Assembly (NCBI GenBank): GCA_031411995.1
Contig: JANOCD010000112.1
Span: 1-64,000, forward strand
From: Rudanella sp031411995
Lineage (GTDB): Bacteria > Bacteroidota > Bacteroidia > Cytophagales > Spirosomataceae
Reading direction: 5' to 3'
DNA length: 64,000 nt
In this document: one piece after another, positions 16,772-25,761 of the stretch
Layout of the letters: each line of letters starts with the position of its first letter
Position numbering within the stretch: position 1 is the first letter of the stretch
Position numbers and translations under genes: made by a program
Notes under the pieces: model-generated
The model's input: only the letters and a program-made list of their open reading frames with translations
Databases searched by the model: none
What the model was told of the DNA's origin: nothing

Positions 16772-18961
16772 TCAGGATTTACTATTGGCTTTTCGCTCTT
16801 TAAGGACAATTCCAAAATGCGCTACTTCAAACTCAACCAGTAACTGCACATCTTCTTTCACCCGTTTGTAATTGTCCTGAAGCAACCGGGATTTGTAGAT
16901 TTGGCGTATGGCCGGGGTAATGCTTTCGGGATCAACGCCATAGACATCGCGGATAATGCTGTCCAAGTCGAGCATGGGCGGCAATTTATGGGGCTTCTTC
17001 ATCTGCTCCTGCTCTACTCCGATAAATGACTTGAACGTTTTCAGGTCGAACTCCTCACCGAAATTATCCACGAACTGCCCTACAAATTCACCCTGTTTGA
17101 GCCGGGAGATTTTGGCTGCCGGAATCATCTCGGTCAACTGCTGGGAGACATTGATCGTCGTGTCGTTTTTGGAATAAGTAATCGACTCCTTCGCCTGGTT
17201 GGTTTTGCCAAATCGGCGGGAGAGTTTCTCGGCGGTTTCATAGACCACCGTACCGGAGAAAACATTGGCACCGAGGTTCATAATGACCTTCGCTTCTTTC
17301 TCACCATAATCGCGGGTTAACTGCTCAAAATCCTGAATGCCCAGCCACGTGGCCACCCGGTTCGAGCGGGCCGTGGCAATGAGCATGTCTAATCCCTTCA
17401 AAAACATGGTGGGCAACTCATCCCAAAACAGAGCCGATTTCAGCCGCTCTTTCCGGTTGACTAATTTCATCAGCCGGGCGGTGTAAAGCGAGAAAGCGGT
17501 ACCGTAAATAGCCGTGCGGTCGGGGTTATTGCCCGTGCAGAGAATTTTGGGATCATTCGGGTTGTTAATGTCGAGCGTAAAATCATTGCCCGTCATGACC
17601 CAGTACAAGGTGGGCGACGATAGCCGGGCCATCGGAATCCGCACCGACGAGATTTGCCCCTCTAACTGCTCCATCGCGCCCCCGTCGCGGGCATCAATGA
17701 AGGGCCGCACGTAAATCTCCACTTCCGGGTATCGCTCCATGAGGGCAAAGGTTTCGTCGTAACGCCGGTTGATGAATTCGAGGGTATGCGGAAACGTGCA
17801 GCAGTTGGCCAGCCGGGCGTAGGCCGCAAGCAAATCAGGGTTTTGGTCAAACGCTGGTTTCGCCTGTTCCTGTTCCAGTAAAGCACGGTACTTCAGGCAA
17901 ACCGTTCGTAAATACCACAGTACCGATGTGAGAAAATTAATGGCCGATTCGGGAAAGAATTCGCCCTGTTTCTGCGCCCAGGTGCGGTTCAGGTTGAGCA
18001 TGACGGTTTGGGCTGCTTCGTAAGCATCCATCACGTCGGTCATGCCATTGGCATCAATGGGGTTGCAGCGGTGTGAATACTCAATGTCGTCAAAGTTCAA
18101 TACGTAGAACTTTGGGATTAGCGGTTGCCCATTGCGTTTTCGCTCGGCAAGCTGATCGGCTGGTGTCCAGGCATACGTGTTTTCGGCAATCGTTTTTCGG
18201 TAGGCATTATATGTTTCTTCCGTCAGGTCAGGATACTTGAAATCGTACACGTAGGCCACATACCCTTTATACAGACTTTGCCAGATGGCCTGAATCAGCA
18301 CGGCAAATGTCTTGCCTGATCCCTGCAAGCCCAACACGATGACCGATCTGAAGGGGTTTACAATATTGATAAAACCACGTCGCCATTGCCCTTTATACGC
18401 ATAGACGGTCTGGAAGTGAATAGAAAACTCGTTCTGCACCAGCGTTTCATTCTGCGGAAATTCCTCATTGGTGTCGTTGAAAATATCGTTTGGCGACCTG
18501 GTAAACAAGATGCGTGACAGATACTGCCCGCCTTTGATCAACTGCATGGTGCCGAACAGGGTCAGTCCTATGTACAGAACATCAATGGCAACCGGAGCCA
18601 CCACCGTTTTGGCGTACAATAGTGGTATTGAACCGATAAATAGCAGCAGTCCCACGGCCCCGTAACGAAGTACCTGATGCCGCCCGATAGACGGATCAAT
18701 CTTTCCTTTAGAGCCAACAGCATACAGAAAGAGAAGCAGCAGTACGAAGGCTTTACTGGTGAATGGGCTAACAAATAGGCCCAGGCGAGTATCCAGCATG
18801 GATAGAAAGCTATACAGATAGTTGCGTAGCCAGATACCTGACCCTATTAGCTCATGGCAGAACCATAAACAATGGAGTAATAACAGCCCGATGGCGGCAA
18901 TAATAAATAGTTCGACGGTCTGGGTGTGGCCCTCCCGTTCTTTGTTGGTCATTTCGGCCAT
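16772..18961 (-). CDS. Type IV coupling protein (VirD4/TraG family)
   Basis: A 729-residue ATPase. The N-terminal region holds several membrane segments (residues 15-150). Walker A is VLGLQGSGKTFAVL (about 210) and Walker B is ALFWDELPTMF (about 510), followed by the conserved ARSNRVATWLGIQDFEQL sensor segment of coupling proteins. It docks the relaxase-DNA complex to the type IV channel encoded at 38.8-49.8 kb. Its gene overlaps the upstream M23 peptidase gene by 13 bp, so they form one operon. The separation of more than 20 kb from the tra operon is typical of Bacteroidetes elements that split mobilisation and mating-pair genes. Confidence 0.92.
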   Translation of the reverse strand: MAEMTNKEREGHTQTVELFIIAAIGLLLLHCLWFCHELIGSGIWLRNYLYSFLSMLDTRLGLFVSPFTSKAFVLLLLFLYAVGSKGKIDPSIGRHQVLRYGAVGLLLFIGSIPLLYAKTVVAPVAIDVLYIGLTLFGTMQLIKGGQYLSRILFTRSPNDIFNDTNEEFPQNETLVQNEFSIHFQTVYAYKGQWRRGFINIVNPFRSVIVLGLQGSGKTFAVLIQAIWQSLYKGYVAYVYDFKYPDLTEETYNAYRKTIAENTYAWTPADQLAERKRNGQPLIPKFYVLNFDDIEYSHRCNPIDANGMTDVMDAYEAAQTVMLNLNRTWAQKQGEFFPESAINFLTSVLWYLRTVCLKYRALLEQEQAKPAFDQNPDLLAAYARLANCCTFPHTLEFINRRYDETFALMERYPEVEIYVRPFIDARDGGAMEQLEGQISSVRIPMARLSSPTLYWVMTGNDFTLDINNPNDPKILCTGNNPDRTAIYGTAFSLYTARLMKLVNRKERLKSALFWDELPTMFLKGLDMLIATARSNRVATWLGIQDFEQLTRDYGEKEAKVIMNLGANVFSGTVVYETAEKLSRRFGKTNQAKESITYSKNDTTINVSQQLTEMIPAAKISRLKQGEFVGQFVDNFGEEFDLKTFKSFIGVEQEQMKKPHKLPPMLDLDSIIRDVYGVDPESITPAIRQIYKSRLLQDNYKRVKEDVQLLVEFEVAHFGIVLKERKANSKS

Positions 18962-19686
18962 AGCTGGGTTGGTTTACGAAGATTATTGGTATTGAGTTGC
19001 CGCTGATACTGGTTGACAAAATCAATGGCCAGTCTTAGATAAGGGACTGGATTGAGCGGTACGTTGTGTTTCAACACGCTATAGTGCAGGTGAATACCTG
19101 TGGCCCGGCCACTTCGGCCCGTAATGCCCAGCGTTTGACCAATTTGGAGAAACTGACCCGGTTGAACCATCGTAGTGGCCAGGTGTCCATAGACAGTGCT
19201 ATAGGAATTGAGATGGTCGATGCGAACGTACCGACCTAAACTTTGGCTTTTCCCTACGACCTCTACCCTACCGGTAGCTGTAGCCCGTACATACTGATGA
19301 GGGCCAGCAATGTCGATACCATCGTGGTGACGTATAGACCGTAGCGTTGGGTGATTACGCCAGCCAAATCCAGACGAAATGCGATTGCCTGACCAATCTC
19401 CGAGAGGAGGCAGGCAGGGAATAGTCTGCGCCATTTCAGGGGAGTTGAGAAATAATAGTGGAAATGCCCTGAGGGACTTTTCGGGATCAGCGTCCACAAT
19501 CCAATCGCGATACAAGCCATCGGTCTTGTTCTTCGGGTCATTCAAACCCGTCGGTTTGTCATGATAAACCATTCCAAAACCAGAGTCTGTAGATCGACTC
19601 TGAGCCATTGCCTTTCCACTCAACAAGCCTGTCAGCAGAACGCTCAAAATCAGCCATTTCCTTATTAATACGGATTTACCCACCAT
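18949..19686 (-). CDS. M23-family peptidoglycan endopeptidase
   Basis: A protein of about 245 residues with an N-terminal signal peptide (KWLILSVLLTGLLSGKAMAQ). A LytM/M23 domain follows: SGFGWRNHPT, HHDGIDIAGP (zinc His and Asp), VYGHLATT and GIHLHYSV (HxH). This would be a periplasmic enzyme cutting cross-links so that the transfer channel can cross the wall; the 13-bp overlap with the coupling protein gene supports that. Start ATG 19686 (MVGKSVL) is preferred over the TTG at 19710. The codons of the signal peptide contain an iteron-like 19-mer on the opposite strand (19597-19615). Confidence 0.88.
   Translation of the reverse strand: MVGKSVLIRKWLILSVLLTGLLSGKAMAQSRSTDSGFGMVYHDKPTGLNDPKNKTDGLYRDWIVDADPEKSLRAFPLLFLNSPEMAQTIPCLPPLGDWSGNRISSGFGWRNHPTLRSIRHHDGIDIAGPHQYVRATATGRVEVVGKSQSLGRYVRIDHLNSYSTVYGHLATTMVQPGQFLQIGQTLGITGRSGRATGIHLHYSVLKHNVPLNPVPYLRLAIDFVNQYQRQLNTNNLRKPTQLWPK
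19597..19615 (+). repeat. Dispersed iteron-like 19-mer
   Basis: ACTCTGAGCCATTGCCTTT matches the origin iteron at 17 of 19 positions. It lies on the strand opposite the M23 gene, 13 kb from the origin. Confidence 0.5.
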
Positions 19687-19779
19687 CGTTTTGCGTAATA
19701 CTCTACACAAAAATAAGCACAGAAAAGATAGAATATTTAAAATAATAAATTAATTTAGATAAAAAATTAAATAAAAGCA

Positions 19780-20139
19780 ATGAATACAAGTAATGGAGAG
19801 CAATTAATGCTCAATGAGAACCAGGCCAACCGACTGATTAGGCTTTTTGGCCACCCTTTAGATCAAAGTGTTCAGGCGGTTGCAAAGCCAGTCGTGGATG
19901 AACCCCGGCGGGGAGCCGCCATAATCTGGCATCCCACACTGACCGATTTGCACGAGCAGGTCGTCCATCGGCTCAATCCGGTGCTGGTCGATACCCAAGT
20001 CTTGCCAGGAGACTACTCTCCTACCCTATCGCTGACGTTGCTGGGACTCCCCTCTCCACCAGTTGCTAACCGCGTGGATGGTAGGCCACTGGTGGGCAAT
20101 CAGGTTGAACAGCTACCAACCACGAAACCAACCCTTTAA
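19780..20139 (+). CDS. Hypothetical protein
   Basis: A 119-residue soluble protein (MNTSNGEQLMLNENQANRLI), proline-rich in its C-terminal half, with no domain recognised. It is divergent from the M23/coupling-protein operon across a very AT-rich spacer (19711-19779) that presumably carries promoters for both directions. It is the first of three close genes ending with the TOPRIM protein. Confidence 0.5.
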   Translation: MNTSNGEQLMLNENQANRLIRLFGHPLDQSVQAVAKPVVDEPRRGAAIIWHPTLTDLHEQVVHRLNPVLVDTQVLPGDYSPTLSLTLLGLPSPPVANRVDGRPLVGNQVEQLPTTKPTL

Positions 20140-20151
20140 TTGATACACTCC

Positions 20152-20436
20152 ATGCGTTATTTAACTTCTCTCGAAGCACAGTGGGGCCGTGAGCGTATTC
20201 ACCAGGCCATTCAACCCGTTTTTATCGGTGATGGTGAGGAGCCGGGCGACCCACCCATTACTGTCATGAATGTGTCGGTTAACGACGTGGCCCTTTGGGA
20301 GGCACTTACCCCGGACGAGAGGGAGTGGCTTTTCCTGGCTTTCACCGAGCTCCAGCATGACCTGACTGAACTGGCAGGCGATCTGCACCGGGCCAGCGAA
20401 CCAAACCTGGGAGGCTTTGAACTGACGACCCTATAA
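20152..20436 (+). CDS. Hypothetical protein
   Basis: The 94-residue acidic protein starts at ATG 20152 (MRYLTSLEAQWGRERI), 12 bp after the previous gene. Helices such as LTPDEREWLFLAFTELQHDL are visible, with no family recognised. The TOPRIM gene starts 11 bp after its stop, so the three genes are very probably one operon. Confidence 0.55.
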   Translation: MRYLTSLEAQWGRERIHQAIQPVFIGDGEEPGDPPITVMNVSVNDVALWEALTPDEREWLFLAFTELQHDLTELAGDLHRASEPNLGGFELTTL

Positions 20437-20447
20437 CCCTCAATTTC

Positions 20448-23213
20448 GTGAAACAGAAAGCACAAAACCGCGCCACCCGCGAGCAGTTGGCCATCATGCG
20501 CCACTTGAATAAAGCGGGGGTACGTTACCTTGCCTTTGGCGATTACGCCATGAATGCCATTGATCCGGCCCGTGCCATTGGCAACGTTCAGCTTTGGATC
20601 GAGCCAACCCGCGCCAACTTTGAGCGGCTTGATACGGCCATCAAAGAAATCTATGGCCCTCGCGTTTTGACCCGCTCGAATCCAGACCTGACCGATAATC
20701 CACAGCCTAAAAAAATGCTGACCCTGGGAGACGGGCCGCAACGGGTTGGGATGTACCCGGCTATCAATGGATTTGGTGCGGGCGATTTTGGGGAACTCTT
20801 CGCCCGCGCACAGACGAACCGGGCGGCCCTGATCACCAATCGGGGTAAATTAGATGGCTCAGTGGCCTACCGACAACTGGCGGTGTCGGATCTCTACCAA
20901 AACGTGCGTGAATCAACGGCCTATCACAAAGCCTGGAACATTCAGACGCTGGAGAAATACGCCGACGACCGCCGTATTGACCTTACTCCTATCGGTATTA
21001 AACAGACACCGTCGGCAGCGGAAATACGTCAGCCCGTTGGTGAAAAGGCAATCCCTCAACAAACGAAGCCAGATTCGGCGGAGCCGCACCAGAAAGTAGT
21101 TCAGGAAACCGGGCCGAAAACGAAGACAGGAAAACTCGTCCGGGATTTTGATGTCATCAAACGGGAGCTGGATCTTGAAGTAGTGATACGGGATTATGGG
21201 TTTGAACTGGATACCAAAAAATCAAAGCCGGGCGACGAGTGGCTTATTTACGAGCGGGGCGAAAAGAATGCTAAAGAGCGGTTAGCCGTTTATACGGGCG
21301 ATAAATACGGACAGAAAATGTTCGTGGACATGAACGATCAACGTGGTTGGCGGGGCGATGTGATCAAGTTTCTGGAGCGGGTGGAAAACGGCATTTATCG
21401 AAACGTGTTTAAAGCCGTTGATCGGATCATGGCCTCTACAGATTACGTCCTCCAAAAAAGCGTTTCGGCTCCCTTAAAGCAGGTGAAAGAGAGTCTGATC
21501 GATACAAAGCTACGGGAGAAAGACCTCCATAGCCGCTATGCCATTGCGCCACTGACTGATACGCGCTACCTGGAAGGGCGTTCATTTCGGAAAGATGTAC
21601 TCCAATCGCCTGAATTCGATGGCCGTATCAAGAATATCGTTTACACCTCGGACAAAGGCACGACCCACCAAAACACGGCTTTTCCGATGTACGCTCAGGA
21701 TGGAAACTTAGTGTCGATGGACATCCGAAACGAGCGGTTCAAATCGTTTCCATCGGGTGAACGGGGCGAGGCTATGTGGCATTCCAACCGTTTTTATGAA
21801 TTGAAAACACCCCTGGCGATACAGGATAAACCGCCCCTCGCTGCCGGAACCATCGGCACCGTTTTCCGGCATAATCCTGAAATAATTGCTTTCAACTACG
21901 TTGAAGAGGGCAAACCTAAACAGGTACAAATTCCTCTCGAATCAGCCCGAAATGCGTTTAAAGAAGTACCCGCCCAGCGTATTCTGGTGGCCGAATCGGC
22001 CATTGATGCCCTGTCGTTTAAACAACTTAACCCCGAAGCCGAAGGCGAACGACGTTTTTACATGGCGACGGGTGGCCAGCCGGGTAGTCGGCAGATGGGC
22101 TTTATTCAGAAGGTACTCGACCGGAACCCGGAGGCCCAGTTTGTGATTGCCCAGGACGGTGACAATGCCGGGCTTCGCTTTGCCATCAATTATCTCGGTC
22201 TGTCGCACCCGGCTGCCGATCCAGACCTTCGCCTTAAACCCCAGATTGCCTATTCCGGTCCGAATCTACCACCTAATCCACTGGCTAATGTGCTGGGGCC
22301 AAAGTTTGCGTTTGATACGGAGATCAAGACGTTCAATGATGTTTTGAAACGGTTCGACATTGCGGATGGTAACTTGTCGGAAGGCCACAAACTGGCTATT
22401 CAGCATCAGGCTCGGTTTAAAGAGATTATGCCGGATGATTACGTGAAGGTTTCCGTTGAGATGGTGCAATCAGTCATACCGGCGTTTGCTTATGCCAAAG
22501 CCTACGGTATTCCAATGCCGGAAGAGGTCAGTAAGCTGGCTCAGTCGGAGTATATGAGTACGAAAGTTGGCAACGAATTTCGGGTGGCGAGGGAACGGGC
22601 CATGATTTCGCCCGAAGAGATGGAACAGCGAATTCAGCACCACAAGGATGCCAAGTTGGAGAAAGACCTGTATTCAGGGGTCAACAAATTAGAGCTTGAG
22701 TTGCGGCAACCCCTCAAGCCTGGTTCGGCGGGTGCTGACACGGCCCAGCAGCGCAACGACCAATTTCTGGGGCGATTCCTCGACGAGATGAACCGCTTCA
22801 CCAAGCACTTCAATTATAATAACGACCCCAATGATAAGGAAAAAAAGGTGCAGGAATTTCAGCGCGAGACGTTGGTTGACCATCAGCAGCAACAGGCCGT
22901 TACCCGTACCCGGATTCATTTCCCAAACGACGGCCGACTGTTGGTCAAAGCTCTGACTATGCTGACTGACGAAATTAATGGGCGGCAGGGACAGGAACTT
23001 TACCAGATTGTGCGGCCAACCCGGCAGCAAAAAGACCTCAACGACATCCTTCAGAATCGGCAGGGCGAACCCCTCCCCGATTCAAGTCCCTTAAAAGTAG
23101 GTGCTCCACCGACCATCCGGCCGCACACCGATCTGAAGGCAGAGCAGGCCCTAAAACAAACGTCACCGGAAGGCGCAACTGAACCGGCCCGAACTTACCG
23201 AACCAAACTTTAA
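20448..23213 (+). CDS. TOPRIM (DUF3991-like) protein with nucleotidyltransferase-like N-terminus
   Basis: A 921-residue protein starting at GTG 20448. Residues about 10-60 (LNKAGVRYLAFGDYAMNAID, then NVQLWIEPTRANFERLDTAI) follow the AbiEii-type nucleotidyltransferase pattern, but the GG and DxD catalytic residues are replaced (GDYA, NVQ). Residues about 235-320 resemble a CHC2-type region without cysteines. TOPRIM motifs are ILVAESAIDALSF (Glu, about 511) and IAQDGDNAG (DxD, about 568). The tail is helical. It is likely a plasmid primase-like or DNA-processing protein acting after transfer. It ends at a strong terminator. Confidence 0.75.
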   Translation: MKQKAQNRATREQLAIMRHLNKAGVRYLAFGDYAMNAIDPARAIGNVQLWIEPTRANFERLDTAIKEIYGPRVLTRSNPDLTDNPQPKKMLTLGDGPQRVGMYPAINGFGAGDFGELFARAQTNRAALITNRGKLDGSVAYRQLAVSDLYQNVRESTAYHKAWNIQTLEKYADDRRIDLTPIGIKQTPSAAEIRQPVGEKAIPQQTKPDSAEPHQKVVQETGPKTKTGKLVRDFDVIKRELDLEVVIRDYGFELDTKKSKPGDEWLIYERGEKNAKERLAVYTGDKYGQKMFVDMNDQRGWRGDVIKFLERVENGIYRNVFKAVDRIMASTDYVLQKSVSAPLKQVKESLIDTKLREKDLHSRYAIAPLTDTRYLEGRSFRKDVLQSPEFDGRIKNIVYTSDKGTTHQNTAFPMYAQDGNLVSMDIRNERFKSFPSGERGEAMWHSNRFYELKTPLAIQDKPPLAAGTIGTVFRHNPEIIAFNYVEEGKPKQVQIPLESARNAFKEVPAQRILVAESAIDALSFKQLNPEAEGERRFYMATGGQPGSRQMGFIQKVLDRNPEAQFVIAQDGDNAGLRFAINYLGLSHPAADPDLRLKPQIAYSGPNLPPNPLANVLGPKFAFDTEIKTFNDVLKRFDIADGNLSEGHKLAIQHQARFKEIMPDDYVKVSVEMVQSVIPAFAYAKAYGIPMPEEVSKLAQSEYMSTKVGNEFRVARERAMISPEEMEQRIQHHKDAKLEKDLYSGVNKLELELRQPLKPGSAGADTAQQRNDQFLGRFLDEMNRFTKHFNYNNDPNDKEKKVQEFQRETLVDHQQQQAVTRTRIHFPNDGRLLVKALTMLTDEINGRQGQELYQIVRPTRQQKDLNDILQNRQGEPLPDSSPLKVGAPPTIRPHTDLKAEQALKQTSPEGATEPARTYRTKL

Positions 23214-23222
23214 AAACCCAGG

Positions 23223-23260
23223 CCACTGGCAAACCAACCGTGATTTGCCAGTGGTTTTTT
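23223..23260 (+). terminator. Intrinsic terminator
   Basis: CCACTGGCAAA (23223-23233) pairs perfectly with TTTGCCAGTGG (23244-23254) and is followed by six T. It closes the TOPRIM operon. Confidence 0.88.
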
Positions 23261-23273
23261 GTCTTCGTTTATC

Positions 23274-24008
23274 ATGACCGACTCCCCTACTAATCCCGAA
23301 ATGGATACCTTAAATAATCCTCATTCCGGTTTGCCTTCGTCGAATATGTACCCAACCAATCCTTACTGGGGCCAGCCAGCCAACCCCTCCCAAACTCCTC
23401 AATCGGATTACTCTAATTCATTGCCTTTAGAGCCGACCCCTGCTAAATCCGAGGACTTGGGCCGTCAGGCGGGGGATGCTTTTTCTACCCACTTGATTGA
23501 CGCGCTCGTTTCAGCGGTTGAGCAGGCTGGTCACAAGCAGCAGGATGCCTTACATCGTCAACTGTCGGATTGGCTTCCTCAATTGCCGGGCAAATTGAAT
23601 CCGACGATGGAGCAGTATCTGGACAAAGTAGTTCCAAAGATCATCAAAGTGGAGCATCCGGGTCGAACACTGCTTCAGTTAGTACGCTTTCTGACAGTTG
23701 GTATGGTGATCGCCGGTCTCGCTGTTGGTGGGCTACTTTACGCCTGGCTGGATACCCGGCAGCAGCGCGATACGTTTGCGTTGGGCTATTGGCAGCATCG
23801 TTTCATAAGGGCAAAAGCGTCCGTTGATGGTCCTAAATCCTTGTTACGATCCCTTCAGGAGTCGGATACGATGCATGCTTCTCCTTCTTTTATTGGTGAG
23901 CTTAACCGCCTTGAAAATATCGTGGAAGCCAGGCAGCAGCAGTTTCAATTGCAGCAGCGTGAACAGGAATTGATTCGTTCTGCTATTCCTAACCAGCCAC
24001 CTAAATAG
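23274..24008 (+). CDS. Hypothetical single-pass membrane protein
   Basis: A protein of about 244 residues. The N-terminal 70 residues are Pro/Asn/Ser-rich and disordered-looking. A helical region precedes one membrane segment near residues 143-165 (FLTVGMVIAGLAVGGLLYAW). A coiled-coil tail rich in Gln follows (ARQQQFQLQQREQELI). ATG 23274 is preferred over the TTG at 23259, which falls in the terminator T-run. An iteron-like 19-mer is embedded in the disordered region (23410-23428). Function unknown; it may be a mating or mobilisation accessory. Confidence 0.6.
   Translation: MTDSPTNPEMDTLNNPHSGLPSSNMYPTNPYWGQPANPSQTPQSDYSNSLPLEPTPAKSEDLGRQAGDAFSTHLIDALVSAVEQAGHKQQDALHRQLSDWLPQLPGKLNPTMEQYLDKVVPKIIKVEHPGRTLLQLVRFLTVGMVIAGLAVGGLLYAWLDTRQQRDTFALGYWQHRFIRAKASVDGPKSLLRSLQESDTMHASPSFIGELNRLENIVEARQQQFQLQQREQELIRSAIPNQPPK
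23410..23428 (+). repeat. Dispersed iteron-like 19-mer
   Basis: ACTCTAATTCATTGCCTTT matches the origin iteron at 18 of 19 positions and lies inside the coding region at 23274-24008. Its codons fall in a low-constraint Pro/Ser-rich stretch, where such a site could be tolerated. Confidence 0.65.
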
Positions 24009-24118
24009 CTGGTTAGGAGCCTGTATATTTCAAAATCAAGGGGATTCAACTGAATGCTTGCAATCAAATTGGGTTATTAAAGCTTTGTATATCAGCAATT
24101 TAGCTTTTAAATAGCCTG

Positions 24119-24142
24119 ATAGTTAGCTATCTTTATAGTGTT
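24119..24142 (+). promoter_or_regulatory. 24-bp promoter/operator block, copy 1
   Basis: A 24-bp block containing TTAGCTATCTTTATA is identical to 26071-26094. TATCTTTA is one base from the -7 consensus TAnnTTTG, and TAGCTA is palindromic. It precedes the 24206 gene by 64 bp. The rest of the spacer 24009-24205 holds a hairpin and an ATCAAGGGG block near 24033. Confidence 0.6.
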
Positions 24143-24205
24143 GAAACCGGAGACGCTTGGCCGGATAAGCCCAGGCAGTAACCCCTTTTTTTACGCTATA
24201 CAGGT

Positions 24206-24880
24206 ATGAAATCCTATCAGCAAGAAATCAGTAATGCACACGGCGAAGCAGTAATTGTCAACCGCTTTCGCTACATCGAGGGCGAACCAAAGCAGTACCG
24301 CTATAACTCCCAGGCCGGGCAGTTCAATATCGACGGTGATACCACAGTTCTCGATAAAAACGGTAAGCCAGTAAAGGAGTTTTCTTTCCAGCCGTTTGTA
24401 TTTCGGGTATTCGAGGATGGTCTGTTCAATCGGAACCGGGAGCCGTGGGCTGAACTGTTCTTCATCGACTCGCTGAATTGTGTATCCAGCATCATGTTCA
24501 ATGGTACAACCCTTACCGAGTTGCGGGGTATATTCAAAAAGCTCCTATACGAAGGTACAGAGGCAAAAACTTTGTGCGACGTTGTGCTAACCGTTCGCCC
24601 GGAGAAACTGACCAGCAAAAATGACCCGACCAAGTCATGGTATATTGGTCGATTTAGCTACGAACTGGCATCGGTTGAGTCTGTGCAGCAATTAGCCGAG
24701 TTTGCGGCTGACTGTCCCATTTATCGGCGCGACACGTTGAAGCAAACGGCCAATTATCTCAGTTTTTCTGATACGTTTGCCCTTCCCGTTGTGGAAACGC
24801 TTGAGTTGACTACAGGCAACACGGAAACAGAAAGTAGTTTGGTCGAATATCAATCTGCTGTTGCTGACGAAGTTTCCTAA
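24206..24880 (+). CDS. Hypothetical protein
   Basis: A 224-residue soluble protein with a beta-rich first half (NRFRYIEGEPKQYRYNSQ), a central DSLNCVSSIMFNGTTLTELR segment and a low-complexity acidic tail. I recognise no family. Its neighbour is a RecE-like nuclease, and the gene shares a 24-bp promoter block with the methylase-helicase gene. It may therefore be part of a recombination or establishment module, but no DNA-binding motif is visible. A 15-bp hairpin follows the stop codon. Confidence 0.55.
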   Translation: MKSYQQEISNAHGEAVIVNRFRYIEGEPKQYRYNSQAGQFNIDGDTTVLDKNGKPVKEFSFQPFVFRVFEDGLFNRNREPWAELFFIDSLNCVSSIMFNGTTLTELRGIFKKLLYEGTEAKTLCDVVLTVRPEKLTSKNDPTKSWYIGRFSYELASVESVQQLAEFAADCPIYRRDTLKQTANYLSFSDTFALPVVETLELTTGNTETESSLVEYQSAVADEVS

Positions 24881-24884
24881 AGGC

Positions 24885-24926
24885 TATTTGAGTACTCAGA
24901 TATCTAAATAGCTGAGTACTCAAATA
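24885..24926. terminator. Long hairpin between the 24206 gene and the nuclease gene
   Basis: The 15-bp perfect arms at 24885-24899 (TATTTGAGTACTCAG) and 24912-24926 enclose a 12-nt loop. It may terminate the 24206 transcript. There is no clear T-run, so another role, such as a protein-binding site, is possible. Confidence 0.55.
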
Positions 24927-24959
24927 CTATTCTATCCATTTGTCTAATTGGCAAACGAC

Positions 24960-25649
24960 ATGATTTTCCAACCAGCCCATTACCGATCTTATCCCGCTTA
25001 TTCAAATTCTGACTTGACTGAGTTTGAACGATTCCTCACGGCCCAGCCGAATAAAATACCCGTTACGGCTTTTGCCGAAGGGTCGGCATTTCACCAATTA
25101 GTTTTGGAGCCACATTGCGGGCGACCCATTGATAGCACCATTGACCAGGAGCGATTACAGAAGATGGCAGAGGCAGTTAAAAACACTCGCTTTGGCCGGT
25201 GGGCATTGCAGTGGGGCCAAAAAGAAAAGGCCCACTTATTTCGTGATTCATTGACGGGTTTACTTTGCAAGTGTCAAACGGATTTGACCCTCCGGCATGG
25301 ATTGATTATCGACATTAAAACGACCCGTGCCCGCACGCATGAGCAGTTTCTTCATTGTTGTGGACAGTTTCAGTATGATCGGCAGGCAGCTTTTTATCTG
25401 GACGGATTGGGAGCCAAACGGTTTGTATTCTTAGGTGTTCAAAAAACGGCTCCCTTTCAGGTTTTTTATTTTGAACCGACTGCTGACCCTGTCGGACGGG
25501 AGTTTATTCAGCAGGGACGTGAACGATACCAACGGCTTTTGACGCTGTTAACCAAATCGACGTTTCGGCCCTCGTCCTGGGTAACCTCCACTCGGGCAAA
25601 CCCCGGAAGTTTTACCACATACCCATCTTTTGCGGCTTACTCCAAGTAA
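24960..25649 (+). CDS. PD-(D/E)XK exonuclease, RecE/DUF3799-like
   Basis: A protein of about 229 residues with the RecE-type nuclease pattern: an N-terminal YSNSDLTEFE, FAEGSAFHQLVLEP (active-site His region), CKCQTDLTL (Asp), LIIDIKTT (the D-x-K core, about residue 116) and CGQFQYDRQAAFYLDG (QxxxY motif). Such enzymes resect double-stranded ends for annealing-type recombination. No annealase is recognised, though the unknown 24206 gene next door could fill that role. ATG 24960 is preferred over TTG 24948. The gene is bracketed by two perfect long hairpins. Confidence 0.8.
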   Translation: MIFQPAHYRSYPAYSNSDLTEFERFLTAQPNKIPVTAFAEGSAFHQLVLEPHCGRPIDSTIDQERLQKMAEAVKNTRFGRWALQWGQKEKAHLFRDSLTGLLCKCQTDLTLRHGLIIDIKTTRARTHEQFLHCCGQFQYDRQAAFYLDGLGAKRFVFLGVQKTAPFQVFYFEPTADPVGREFIQQGRERYQRLLTLLTKSTFRPSSWVTSTRANPGSFTTYPSFAAYSK

Positions 25650-25677
25650 GGACGTAAAATGATAAATAGATACCCAT

Positions 25678-25721
25678 TTAGAAAGGTAGTTGAATAGACA
25701 ACTATTCAACTACCTTTCTAA
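25678..25721. terminator. 20-bp perfect hairpin after the nuclease gene
   Basis: The arms at 25678-25697 and 25702-25721 are exact 20-bp complements with an ACAA loop. Stem strength suggests a terminator for the nuclease gene, or a recombination or regulatory site. An ORF starting with TTG inside the stem is rejected. Confidence 0.65.
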
Positions 25722-25761
25722 CATATTCGAAGAATATTCTGATAGATGCCTACTTTGCTAC

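Noticed and set aside
25690..25761. N-terminal extension of the small gene before the methylase-helicase
   Set aside because: It would start with TTG inside the 20-bp hairpin. ATG 25762 gives a normal protein start.
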